Of a stretch of 16,544 nucleotides of DNA, positions 8,398-15,050 are shown piece after piece. The position numbers were made by a program, and so were the translations under genes. The DNA is from UMGS1851 sp900555605 (GTDB lineage: Bacteria; Bacillota; Clostridia; UBA1212; UBA1255): the NCBI GenBank assembly GCA_902472555.1, contig CABROF010000055.1:1-16544 (forward strand), given 5' to 3'. The notes under the pieces were generated by a model, which worked only from the letters and a program-made list of their open reading frames with translations, searched no databases and had not been told where the DNA came from. Each line of letters begins with the position of its first letter. Within the stretch, counting starts at the first letter, position 1.

Positions 8398-9372
8398 ATG
8401 GAAAATGAAGTCACGCGAGGGGAAGGGCCTGTGTGCTCCGTCGTTGTACCGGTCTTTAATGAAGAGGAAGTAATCGGGGAGACCTATAAACGTCTGAAGA
8501 ATGTGATGGACGGTACCGGAGAAACCTATGAAATTATATTTGTAAACGATGGCAGCCGCGATAAAACCCGAGATTTGGCGGCAGCAATCTGCTATCGTGA
8601 TAAAAATGTAAAATTAATCGATTTTTCGCGGAATTTCGGCCATCAGACCGCGATTACGGCGGGTATGGAATACGCCGCGGGACAAGCCGTTGTGGTGATC
8701 GATGCGGATCTGCAGGATCCTCCGGAGGTCATTCCGGAAATGCTGCGCAAATGGCGGGAGGGGTATGACGTCGTATACGGCCAGCGCGTCAAACGAAAGG
8801 GAGAAACCTTTTTCAAAAAGTTTACCGCAAAATGCTTTTACCGGTTTCTGCGGCGGATGACAGAAGTGGATATTCCCGTAGATACAGGAGATTTCCGGCT
8901 GATTGACCGAAAGGTCTGCGATGCGCTGAAGCTGATCAGCGAAAAGAATCGGTATGTCCGGGGGATCATCAGCTGGCTGGGCTTCAAAAGCGCGCCGGTA
9001 GAATTTGTACGGGAAAAGCGCTTCGCCGGCACGACAAAATATCCGCTGAAAAAAATGATTAAATTTGCTTCGGATGCCGTAATGTCCTTTTCCTACAAGC
9101 CGCTGAAGCTGGCCTCTTTTTTTGGCTGCCTGATATCTACCGCCAGCTTTATTTATTTGATTGTAACCGTGATTTTAAAGCTTTGCGGCGTCATCGCAAC
9201 CGTGCCGGGTTGGGCTTCGATTGTGGCCATCACTCTATTTTTTAACGGCATCATTCTGCTGATCTTAGGGATTATCGGCGCTTATATCGGCCGTATCTAT
9301 GACGAGGCGAAAAATCGGCCGCTGTATGTTGTACGCGAGACCGTGAATTTCAGCGGGACAGAGGAAAAATAA
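8398..9372 (+). CDS. Polyprenyl-phosphate glycosyltransferase, GT2, DPM1/GtrB-like
   Basis: This 324-residue enzyme would move a sugar from a nucleotide donor to a polyprenyl phosphate on the inner membrane face. The GT-A core begins with VVVPVFNEEEVI and FVNDGSRDKT. It has the metal-binding DAD at residues 102-104 within VIDADLQDPP, and DTGDFRLIDR, which is characteristic of the bactoprenol glucosyltransferase and dolichol-phosphate mannose synthase group. Two membrane helices at about 238-262 and 273-297 fit the GtrB type rather than the single-helix or soluble DPM1 type. The gene lies directly after two GT-C enzymes, the class that uses such lipid-linked sugars, so donor supply is the natural role. 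An AGGGAAGG-like site precedes the ATG at 8398. Whether it makes the mannose, glucose or another derivative cannot be decided from the sequence. Confidence 0.93.
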   Translation: MENEVTRGEGPVCSVVVPVFNEEEVIGETYKRLKNVMDGTGETYEIIFVNDGSRDKTRDLAAAICYRDKNVKLIDFSRNFGHQTAITAGMEYAAGQAVVVIDADLQDPPEVIPEMLRKWREGYDVVYGQRVKRKGETFFKKFTAKCFYRFLRRMTEVDIPVDTGDFRLIDRKVCDALKLISEKNRYVRGIISWLGFKSAPVEFVREKRFAGTTKYPLKKMIKFASDAVMSFSYKPLKLASFFGCLISTASFIYLIVTVILKLCGVIATVPGWASIVAITLFFNGIILLILGIIGAYIGRIYDEAKNRPLYVVRETVNFSGTEEK

Positions 9373-9390
9373 GGAGCGGAGCAGTTTGGT

Positions 9391-10320
9391 ATGGAGAAAA
9401 TAACATCCATAGAGCAAATCAATTTCAGCCGTCTGCTGAAGGTTTGCATACGGGCAGCGCGCAGGGCTGCTGCAGAGATTTTGGAAATTTATAATCGTCC
9501 GTTTTCCGTAGCATATAAGTCAGACCATTCCCCGGTAACAGAGGCGGATAAGCGTGCGGATGCCGTCATTTCGGAAATTTTAAGGCAGGAATATCCATCG
9601 TTTTTTATTCTGTCAGAGGAATCCTATGAGGCTGCCGCGGAATCAGAGACCGCGCTGCGCCGGAGAATGGAAAATCCATTTTGTTTTATTGTAGACCCTC
9701 TTGACGGGACAAAGGAGTTTGTGAAGCGCAACAATGAATTTACGGTCAATATCGCCCTGTCCTACTGCGGCAGAGCCGTGGCAGGCGTTGTTTATATCCC
9801 GGTAAGCGGCACGCTGTATTATGCGGCAAAAGATTTCGGTGCATATAAATGTACTGCTGCGCCGCTTTCGGCAGTCTCATTTTCAGAGGAGAACAGGAAA
9901 CCGGTAATCGCATCGGCAAAGACGGACTGCGCAGAACCGGAGCTGTTCTGTCCCCGGGACCAGATCCGTGTCTCAGAAAGAAGCGGCCATGTCGTATGCG
10001 TCACCACCAGTGCCGTTGTGGATGAACAAACAACACAGCTTTTGAACCGCTGCAAGGAGTACATTCTCGATGTAGTCAAAACCGCCAGCGCCATCAAGGT
10101 CTGCTGCATCGCAGAAGGCAGGGCCGACGTATATGTAAAATACGGTTACACCATGGAATGGGATACCGCTGCCGAACAGATCATTGTAGAAGAGGCGGGC
10201 GGCATTTTCCGGCAGCTCGACGAAGCGCGGAGCGAGATGACTTATAATCGGAAGGACTGCTGTAACCGCAAGGGCTTTTATGTCTTGAACCGACCGGAAA
10301 ATATGCTGCTCGATTTCTGA
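9391..10320 (+). CDS. cysQ: CysQ-like 3'(2'),5'-bisphosphate nucleotidase (inositol monophosphatase superfamily)
   Basis: This 309-residue metal-dependent phosphatase most resembles CysQ, which removes a phosphate from 3'-phosphoadenosine 5'-phosphate. The Li-sensitive superfamily motifs are in place: SPVTEADKRAD (about 47-57), LSEES (E76), VDPLDGTKEF (D102, D105, G106, T107) and MEWDTAAEQ (D258) followed by EEAGG. KEF after DPLDGT and IAEGRADVYVKYG before MEWDTAAE point to CysQ rather than to plain inositol monophosphatase. It is longer than the roughly 245-residue Escherichia coli enzyme, mainly in the middle and C-terminal half. GGAG at 9378-9381 supports the ATG at 9391. It is the last gene of the run, 18 bases after the GT2 gene. 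No sulfate assimilation or sulfotransferase gene is visible nearby, so its substrate here is open. Confidence 0.88.
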   Translation: MEKITSIEQINFSRLLKVCIRAARRAAAEILEIYNRPFSVAYKSDHSPVTEADKRADAVISEILRQEYPSFFILSEESYEAAAESETALRRRMENPFCFIVDPLDGTKEFVKRNNEFTVNIALSYCGRAVAGVVYIPVSGTLYYAAKDFGAYKCTAAPLSAVSFSEENRKPVIASAKTDCAEPELFCPRDQIRVSERSGHVVCVTTSAVVDEQTTQLLNRCKEYILDVVKTASAIKVCCIAEGRADVYVKYGYTMEWDTAAEQIIVEEAGGIFRQLDEARSEMTYNRKDCCNRKGFYVLNRPENMLLDF

Positions 10321-10342
10321 GGCCCGCCGGATTCAGCGGGCT
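10321..10342. terminator. Hairpin between convergent genes
   Basis: GCCCGC at 10322-10327 pairs perfectly with GCGGGC at 10336-10341 around an eight-base loop, and a further G-T pair is possible outside. It fills the 12-base gap between two convergent genes, and the stop codon of the minus-strand gene (10333-10335) lies in the loop. Neither strand has a T run after it, so it is at best a weak or factor-assisted bidirectional terminator. Confidence 0.5.
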
Positions 10343-12690
10343 GCAAATACCTCAATTTCGGAAAGCTGCATCAGATAGCCCTGGGCAGAAGCCACATAAG
10401 CATCGCTGAGCTTTTTAGAAAGAATCCGTACATATTTTGCTGTTACCGGATCAAAATCAAAAATACGCGCTTCCAGGGCGCCGCTGTCATTGGTGCGGGA
10501 GGCGACGGCGGTCCAGTTTACACCGTCTGCTGAAATCTGAATTTCATAGTCCGACGGAAAATATGCGCCGCTTTTCCGAGGATAGACCGCGATCCGGTCG
10601 ATTTCATAAAGATTTCCCAAATTAACGCCTCCGAAGACCTCTTGTGTGACCTCTTTCACGCTGTTGGACATCCAGCCGTTTGTACCGTCCTCTTCCGTCT
10701 GCATTTTGGAACCGTCTGTCAGATATGCAAGCCCCCATTTATCCACCGTGCTCTCATGGTGCGAGCCGCTTGCAAAGCAGGATTTTCCGAGGGCAACATT
10801 TTCACCAGGCACAGGAGATGGCTGCTTATAGGAGGTGGTCTCCGCCGTATAGCTGCCTCCGTCGTGATACAGCTTAATTTCCGCCAGTTCAAAGCCCAGT
10901 CCGTTCTTGCTTTCAAAAACAAGCCGTACATACTGCGCCGTTGTTTCTGCCAGCGGATAGGACGGTACGGTCTCCGCAGGCTGCGCAATTGCCTCCACAG
11001 CTTCAAGCAGCTGCCAGTCTTTCCCATCCTGAGAGGCATACAGCTGAAACTGACTCGGAAATGCGCTGCCGCAGAGCACGCCTCTGCCGGCGGGATATAA
11101 CGTAAGACGGTTAAAGGAAACCGGCTGTGCAAACGCAAACTCCAGCCATTTTTCGCCGTCGGTGCTTACGCGCCATCCGTTGGAAGCCGCTGTGGATTTT
11201 AAGATCCCGTCAAAGGCCCGGGAGATAAACCAGCCGTTTCCGCTCAGGGAATCGTTTGCCGAAATTCTGGCATACGGGAGCAGGTTCTCGCCGGCCGGAA
11301 TTTCCGTGTTGGTTTCACCGTCTGTTTTTTCCACTGCAGGGCCCTCTATTTTATAAAGCATATAGTCGCCGGGGGCAAGTGTGACAGAAAGAAATTTTCC
11401 GTCAAAATCCGTATCATTCAGCTTCCCGGCTGTTTCTTTATCAAGGGCCTTTACGGAATGCAGCCCGCTGATTTGAAAATGCATTTCCTGCGGGTTTACC
11501 ATATCTTTATTTACAATCATCAGATAAGCGCTGCCATCTGCTTGATGAACAAACCGGGTAATCATGGCGTATTCGTCGGCCCTCGGCTGCAGGAAGAAAT
11601 CCTGCGGCAGTTTTTCGTATATAATGGTGGAAGAACGGCTGCCGGTATGATAGACCTCCGCAGCGTCGAGCTTTGCCAGCGTACTGCCGACAGTATGGAT
11701 CTCCTTATGCATTTTTGAGACGACATCGTACATTTCCGTGGGTTTGCCGTCTTTCCCGATGATCGCATCCGTATAGTCGTCATATGTAGCCTCCGGATCG
11801 CCGTAATCCGGTACAAACCAGGACCAGTACTTGATCCACTTAAAGCCATACGCGAGGGCAGAGGAGGCGTGATACCGCAGCGTACCTTCGTCCGGCCGCC
11901 TGTAGGAGTTGCCGAATCCGCCTACGGCCTGCAGATAAAACGCCGTGGGGACGCCGTGCTTCAAACCTGCTTTGCGGATGACCTCAAAGTTTCCGAATAA
12001 ATCCATCTCTGAAACCGCTCCCTTACCGTTTGGAAACGGATAATTATCAAAGGATAGATAAGAAGCGCTGCCGCCGAGCAGCGTCAGGTAATCGTCAACT
12101 CTTCCGCTGAATTCTTCATAGCTGCCGTATGCAAGACCCGGCAGAAAATTGATATCCGCAATTTTAGAACTGTCAAGACTTTTTATGAAGCGTTCGATGC
12201 GGACAAAGGGGATGGCATCATACGGCTCGTCTACAATATGATAACCGCCCAAAGCTTCATGGTCCCGGAACTCAGAAAGAAGACTTTCGATTTCTTCTTC
12301 CGAATACTGCAGAATTCCCGAGGCCATAACATTGGAATGCACCAGGACCTGCAGCATTTTATCCGCCCGTTTTGTTTCAGCCGCTACCTGCAGCATATGA
12401 CGGCTCGTATCGAATGTTTCATTTTCCACGCCTGTGACGGCAACCACCATGTCCACGTCCGCGTCCAGCAGCAGGTTGAAATGTTCTTCATTCACCCATT
12501 TATCCCGCCAGATCGGAACGGAGATCAGAATATTATCTAATAAATCCTTTTCAGGTTCCGGCTGCTTCGGCTTATTCTGCTCAGACCTCCGGCATGACGC
12601 GCATAAGCACAGCGTAAAGAGGGTCAGCAGCGGCACCAATGCAGTAAAAACGCCGCGTGATCTTTTTTTTCTTTCTTTTCTGCAATCCAT
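10333..12690 (-). CDS. Lipoprotein with glycosidase-like barrel and two discoidin (F5/8C) domains
   Basis: This 785-residue secreted protein is probably anchored by lipid. A basic N-terminus and hydrophobic core end in LCASC, a lipobox-like site with an unusual Cys at -3. Residues of about 45-340 look like a TIM barrel of the glycoside hydrolase type. E155 in GGYHIVDEPYD is a good candidate acid/base, and YLSFDNYPFP (D215) and KYWSWFVPDYG line up as later strands, but I cannot name the GH family. A beta domain follows at about 345-450. Two discoidin-type domains come next, at about 468-620 (YVRLVFESKNGLGFELAEIKLY) and 628-785 (YVRILSKK, LMQLSEIEVF). Such domains usually bind glycans. The ATG at 12690 is chosen over the TTG at 12711 because AGAAGGG sits ten bases before it. 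It is a single-gene leftward unit facing the glycosyltransferase run. Confidence 0.82.
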   Translation of the reverse strand: MDCRKERKKRSRGVFTALVPLLTLFTLCLCASCRRSEQNKPKQPEPEKDLLDNILISVPIWRDKWVNEEHFNLLLDADVDMVVAVTGVENETFDTSRHMLQVAAETKRADKMLQVLVHSNVMASGILQYSEEEIESLLSEFRDHEALGGYHIVDEPYDAIPFVRIERFIKSLDSSKIADINFLPGLAYGSYEEFSGRVDDYLTLLGGSASYLSFDNYPFPNGKGAVSEMDLFGNFEVIRKAGLKHGVPTAFYLQAVGGFGNSYRRPDEGTLRYHASSALAYGFKWIKYWSWFVPDYGDPEATYDDYTDAIIGKDGKPTEMYDVVSKMHKEIHTVGSTLAKLDAAEVYHTGSRSSTIIYEKLPQDFFLQPRADEYAMITRFVHQADGSAYLMIVNKDMVNPQEMHFQISGLHSVKALDKETAGKLNDTDFDGKFLSVTLAPGDYMLYKIEGPAVEKTDGETNTEIPAGENLLPYARISANDSLSGNGWFISRAFDGILKSTAASNGWRVSTDGEKWLEFAFAQPVSFNRLTLYPAGRGVLCGSAFPSQFQLYASQDGKDWQLLEAVEAIAQPAETVPSYPLAETTAQYVRLVFESKNGLGFELAEIKLYHDGGSYTAETTSYKQPSPVPGENVALGKSCFASGSHHESTVDKWGLAYLTDGSKMQTEEDGTNGWMSNSVKEVTQEVFGGVNLGNLYEIDRIAVYPRKSGAYFPSDYEIQISADGVNWTAVASRTNDSGALEARIFDFDPVTAKYVRILSKKLSDAYVASAQGYLMQLSEIEVFAAR

Positions 12691-12700
12691 TTTTGTTTGT

Positions 12701-12707
12701 CCCTTCT
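12701..12707 (-). promoter_or_regulatory. Ribosome binding site deciding the lipoprotein start
   Basis: On the minus strand AGAAGGG reads 12707 to 12701 and is ten bases before the ATG at 12690. A start at the upstream TTG (12711) would place this site inside the coding region, so the shorter 785-residue product is preferred. Confidence 0.7.
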
Positions 12708-12745
12708 GCAATTATTACAGATGACCGAAAAGCCTCTATAATATG

Positions 12746-12774
12746 AGTATATCACATAAAAAATATATTAAAAT
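12746..12774 (-). promoter_or_regulatory. Possible promoter of the lipoprotein gene
   Basis: The AT-rich stretch upstream of the lipoprotein gene holds TATACT on the minus strand (12751-12746), preceded by TGTGA. The best -35 at 17-base spacing is only ATTTTA (12774-12769). It is about 55 bases before the start codon. The -10 is good and the -35 poor, so this is tentative. Confidence 0.3.
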
Positions 12775-12842
12775 TTGACATTAGACATTTTTACTTTGAA
12801 ATAAGCTACCATCGCATAGATCGGACGGGGGCGCCGGGCGAT

Positions 12843-12871
12843 TTGTGTGATGCGGAAAAATCCGCTATAAT
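12843..12871 (+). promoter_or_regulatory. Sigma-A promoter of the DUF2007-like gene
   Basis: TTGTGT (12843-12848) and a perfect TATAAT (12866-12871) are 17 bases apart, about 50 bases before the start codon at 12922. The last 14 bases of the spacer form a perfect inverted repeat, GCGGA-AAAA-TCCGC (12852-12865). CCGCTA (12862-12867), overlapping the -10, is repeated inverted as TAGCGG at 12887-12892, just past the expected transcription start. These repeats could be operator sites. Confidence 0.7.
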
Positions 12872-12911
12872 AAAACAGGTATGAATTAGCGGCAGACTGC
12901 AAAGGCATGGT

Positions 12912-12917
12912 GGTGAT
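12912..12917 (+). promoter_or_regulatory. Ribosome binding site deciding the DUF2007-like start
   Basis: GGTGAT matches the 3' part of the consensus GGAGGTGAT and stands four bases before the ATG at 12922, which is the right register for that part of the site. The upstream in-frame ATG at 12907 has only AAAGG two bases before it, so 12922 is preferred. Confidence 0.55.
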
Positions 12918-12921
12918 AGCA

Positions 12922-13197
12922 ATGAATCAAAAAAACGAGGACCGCGCATACGGGACAGCGGCGGACGAAGATGCCTGTTTTCTTACGGAAAAAGAAATGA
13001 TTTGGGGTGAAATGCTGGCAGATGTACTGAAGCAGCATGAAATTCCGTTTTTTTATAAAGGCGTACAGGGCGCAGGGCTTGCGATGAAGGCAGGCCCGGT
13101 ATTTGAAAGATACCGGTTTTATGTGCCTTACGCGTATTTAGAGAAGGCCTCCGGCCTTGTGGAAGAATTATTTCCCGGGGAATCTTCCGCACAGTGA
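12922..13197 (+). CDS. DUF2007-like small protein
   Basis: This is a 91-residue soluble protein without signal peptide or membrane segment. After a charged N-terminus of about 35 residues, the rest follows the DUF2007 pattern. A helix-like LADVLKQHEIPFFYKG is followed by a short loop, a strand RYRFYVPYAYLEKA and a final helix LVEELF. The equivalent pattern in DUF2007 proteins is a putative ligand-binding or signal-transducing fold of unknown function. If the ATG at 12907 were used, five residues would be added. The gene has its own promoter and is 126 bases before the phosphofructokinase gene. There is no clear terminator with a T run between them, so read-through is likely. The family call is moderate because DUF2007 is short and poorly conserved. 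Confidence 0.75.
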   Translation: MNQKNEDRAYGTAADEDACFLTEKEMIWGEMLADVLKQHEIPFFYKGVQGAGLAMKAGPVFERYRFYVPYAYLEKASGLVEELFPGESSAQ

Positions 13198-13205
13198 AAC
13201 GGAAG

Positions 13206-13259
13206 CGGCAGAACGGCGGGGCAGGCGTTTCAGGCGTCCGGAAATCTGCCGTGCCGGAC
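13206..13259 (+). promoter_or_regulatory. Overlapping inverted repeats in the phosphofructokinase leader
   Basis: In the 126-base gap, CGGCAGA (13206-13212) pairs with TCTGCCG (13245-13251), and GTCCGG (13236-13241) pairs with CCGGAC (13254-13259). Both stems are perfect but interleaved, so they cannot both form as simple hairpins. A direct repeat of CAGGCGT (13222-13228 and 13231-13237) lies inside. There is no T run, so a plain terminator is unlikely. A regulated leader is possible but unproven. Confidence 0.3.
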
Positions 13260-13323
13260 AGGAGAATGTCTGTATGATAAAGGCTTTGCGCTGTTTTAGT
13301 TAACAGAGTGGGGGGCTTGCGGA

Positions 13324-14268
13324 ATGATCTATACCGTTACATTAAATCCGTCTTTGGATTATCTTGTCCGCGTTGCGGATTTTCGTGTGGGCAGCCTGAA
13401 TCGGACTATGCAGGAAGAGGTCCTGGAGGGCGGCAAGGGCATCAATGTTTCCGTTGTACTGAATCATTTAGGTGTTGAAAATGTGGCGATGGGTTTTCTT
13501 GCGGGGTTTACCGGCGACAGAATCGAGCAGGGGCTGCACAGACGCGGCTGCTGCACGGATTTTATTCGGGTGCAGGAGGGCATAACGCGCATTAATATCA
13601 AGCTCAGCAGCGGCGAGGAAACAGAGATCAACGGCCGGGGACCGCGCATTGACGGCGCGGAGGCGGCAATGCTGTTTGAAAAGCTAAAATGCTTGCGGCC
13701 TGGGGATACGCTGGTTTTGGCCGGAAGCGTACCGGAATCTCTGCCGTCTGATATTTACGCAGATATTTTACGGAAGCTGGAGGGCAGTCAGGTTCGCGCT
13801 GCGGTGGATACCGACGGCGCACATCTGCGGGAGGTTCTGAAATACCGGCCCTTTTTAATCAAACCCAATCAATTTGAAATCGGACAGCTGCTTGGTACAA
13901 TCCCCCGGAATCGGCAGGAGGCAGGCGGCCTTGCCCGGGTGCTTCATAAAATGGGAGCAAGAAATGTTTTGATTTCGATGGCCGGAGAGGGTGCGGTATT
14001 TTTGTCTGAATACGGTGACCTTTTGGCATTGGAGGCTCCCCGCGGAACGGTAGTCTGTTCCGTTGGCGCCGGAGATTCTATGGTAGCCGGTTTTTTGGCT
14101 GGATATACCGTTTCCGGGGACTATCGCACGGCACTGCGCATGGGGGTTGCAGCTGGCAGCGCAGGCGCGTTTTCCCCTCATCTTCCCACAAAAGAGGAGA
14201 TCCTGGAGGTGCTGGCACGTATGGGGGAGGCGGCAGCGCTTTATGACGAAAAGGGAGGTCTTTTGTGA
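13324..14268 (+). CDS. fruK: 1-phosphofructokinase, PfkB family
   Basis: This 314-residue cytoplasmic kinase probably phosphorylates fructose 1-phosphate to fructose 1,6-bisphosphate. It opens with TVTLNPSLDYLV, which is typical of the 1-phosphofructokinase and tagatose-6-phosphate kinase branch, followed by GGKGINVS (residues 36-43). IKPNQFEIGQLLG is the middle motif. VGAGDSMVAGF near the C-terminus carries the catalytic base D251 and the anion-hole glycines. The length is normal for FruK. The usual partners, a DeoR-type FruR and the fructose PTS gene fruA, are not next to it, so LacC-type tagatose-6-phosphate kinase is a real alternative. A G-rich ribosome binding site (GTGGGGGG) precedes the ATG at 13324. 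Its stop overlaps the start of the DUF1287 gene by one base, which suggests translational coupling. Confidence 0.85.
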   Translation: MIYTVTLNPSLDYLVRVADFRVGSLNRTMQEEVLEGGKGINVSVVLNHLGVENVAMGFLAGFTGDRIEQGLHRRGCCTDFIRVQEGITRINIKLSSGEETEINGRGPRIDGAEAAMLFEKLKCLRPGDTLVLAGSVPESLPSDIYADILRKLEGSQVRAAVDTDGAHLREVLKYRPFLIKPNQFEIGQLLGTIPRNRQEAGGLARVLHKMGARNVLISMAGEGAVFLSEYGDLLALEAPRGTVVCSVGAGDSMVAGFLAGYTVSGDYRTALRMGVAAGSAGAFSPHLPTKEEILEVLARMGEAAALYDEKGGLL

Positions 14269-14954
14269 TGAAGCCGCATGGCAATCGACGCAAAACCGCG
14301 CTATTGACTGCAGCGGCCGCAGTGCTTCTGGCCGTCCTCTTTTTCCTGCTGTACTATCTCCTGGAGATCCGCGTATATACTGCTGCACATTTCGGAATCC
14401 GCACGCTGAAAAGCGAGATCGACTATGACCATGACGGCATTGACGATTATACGGATATTCTTCAGGGTGCGAGGGCGTATATTCAGACAGATCCTTTCTA
14501 TCAGAGCGCCTACTATGAGGGCGGATATCCGGAGGACGGGATCGGGGTGTGTACGGATGTTATTTGGAATGCTTTTGCAAATGCCGGCTATTGCCTGAAG
14601 GACTTAGTGGATGCGGATATTGCGGAAAATCCGGAAGCTTATCCGACGATTGCCGCACCGGACCCCAATATTGATTTTCGCCGCGTCCGGAATTTAAAAA
14701 TTTTTTTTGAAAGAAACGCTCAGGTGCTTCCAACGGATACCTCGGATCCTGCTGCCTGGCAGCCGGGTGATATTGTCGTATATGAACCGAGCCATATTGC
14801 AATTATTTCCGACCGGCGCAACGGCCGGGGGCTTCCCTATATCATCCATCACGGCAGCAATCCGGCAAAGGAGGAAAACGCGCTGACCGCAATGCGTATT
14901 ATAGGCCATTACCGCTGGAACGGCATTGACGCGCGGGATGGACGCTTAAAATAA
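14268..14954 (+). CDS. DUF1287 family membrane-anchored protein
   Basis: This 228-residue protein has a basic N-terminus and one membrane segment at about residues 12-35, so the rest is probably outside the cell. It matches the DUF1287 family, which has an NlpC/P60-like papain fold. GVCTDVIWNAF carries the likely nucleophile C95, SHIAIISD carries H176, and IIHHGSNP (H194, H195) is another conserved patch. An EF-hand-like loop D-x-D-x-D-G-x-x-D-x-x-D spans D52 to D63 just after the membrane segment. The activity of the family is not firmly known; cell-wall peptide hydrolysis is a reasonable guess. The ATG at 14268 is chosen because GGGAGGT (14253-14259) is eight bases upstream. The GTG at 14265 would be too close. 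The start codon shares its A with the fruK stop (TGATG). A terminator follows at once. Confidence 0.85.
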   Translation: MKPHGNRRKTALLTAAAAVLLAVLFFLLYYLLEIRVYTAAHFGIRTLKSEIDYDHDGIDDYTDILQGARAYIQTDPFYQSAYYEGGYPEDGIGVCTDVIWNAFANAGYCLKDLVDADIAENPEAYPTIAAPDPNIDFRRVRNLKIFFERNAQVLPTDTSDPAAWQPGDIVVYEPSHIAIISDRRNGRGLPYIIHHGSNPAKEENALTAMRIIGHYRWNGIDARDGRLK

Positions 14955-14955
14955 T

Positions 14956-15000
14956 GGGGACAGCGCGCCCAAACCGGACGCGCTGCCCGTCTTTATTTTA
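14956..15000. terminator. Bidirectional terminator between convergent genes
   Basis: CAGCGCG (14961-14967) pairs perfectly with CGCGCTG (14979-14985) around an 11-base loop. The outer GGG (14956-14959 region) can pair with CCC (14986-14988) across one bulged A. On the plus strand it is followed by GTCTTTATTTTA. On the minus strand it is followed by ATTATTTT. Both directions therefore have the GC stem plus T-rich tail of an intrinsic terminator. Confidence 0.85.
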
Positions 15001-15003
15001 CAG

Positions 15004-15050
15004 ACGGCAGCCTGCGTGTGCTTAGCCTGCCGTATCCTTTTTCCGTTTTT
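15004..15050 (+). terminator. Possible second plus-strand terminator inside the GDPD gene end
   Basis: ACGGCAG (15004-15010) pairs with CTGCCGT (15027-15033) around a 16-base loop, followed on the plus strand by ATCCTTTTTCCGTTTTT. The 3' arm lies within the last codons and the stop codon of the minus-strand GDPD gene. It could back up the terminator just before it, though the loop is long. Confidence 0.35.

Noticed and set aside
10719..11138. Minus-strand frame of 139 codons inside the lipoprotein gene
   Set aside because: It is in an alternative frame of a gene whose main frame encodes two discoidin domains; the translation is Arg/Leu/Ser-rich with no motif.
12737..12742. TATAAT on the plus strand
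   Set aside because: No acceptable -35 lies 16 to 18 bases upstream, and it would start transcription far from the next plus-strand gene; it probably reflects the AT-rich stretch.
12775..12780. TTGACA on the plus strand as a promoter -35
   Set aside because: The matching -10 position holds GAAATA at 17 bases and nothing better at 16 to 19. The promoter at 12843-12871 is much better.
13191..13323. A known riboswitch class upstream of fruK
   Set aside because: The region is too short and I recognise no conserved riboswitch core; only the interleaved inverted repeats are reported.
13855..14388. 177-codon open frame on the minus strand over the fruK and DUF1287 junction
   Set aside because: It spans two well-supported plus-strand genes and has no recognisable content.
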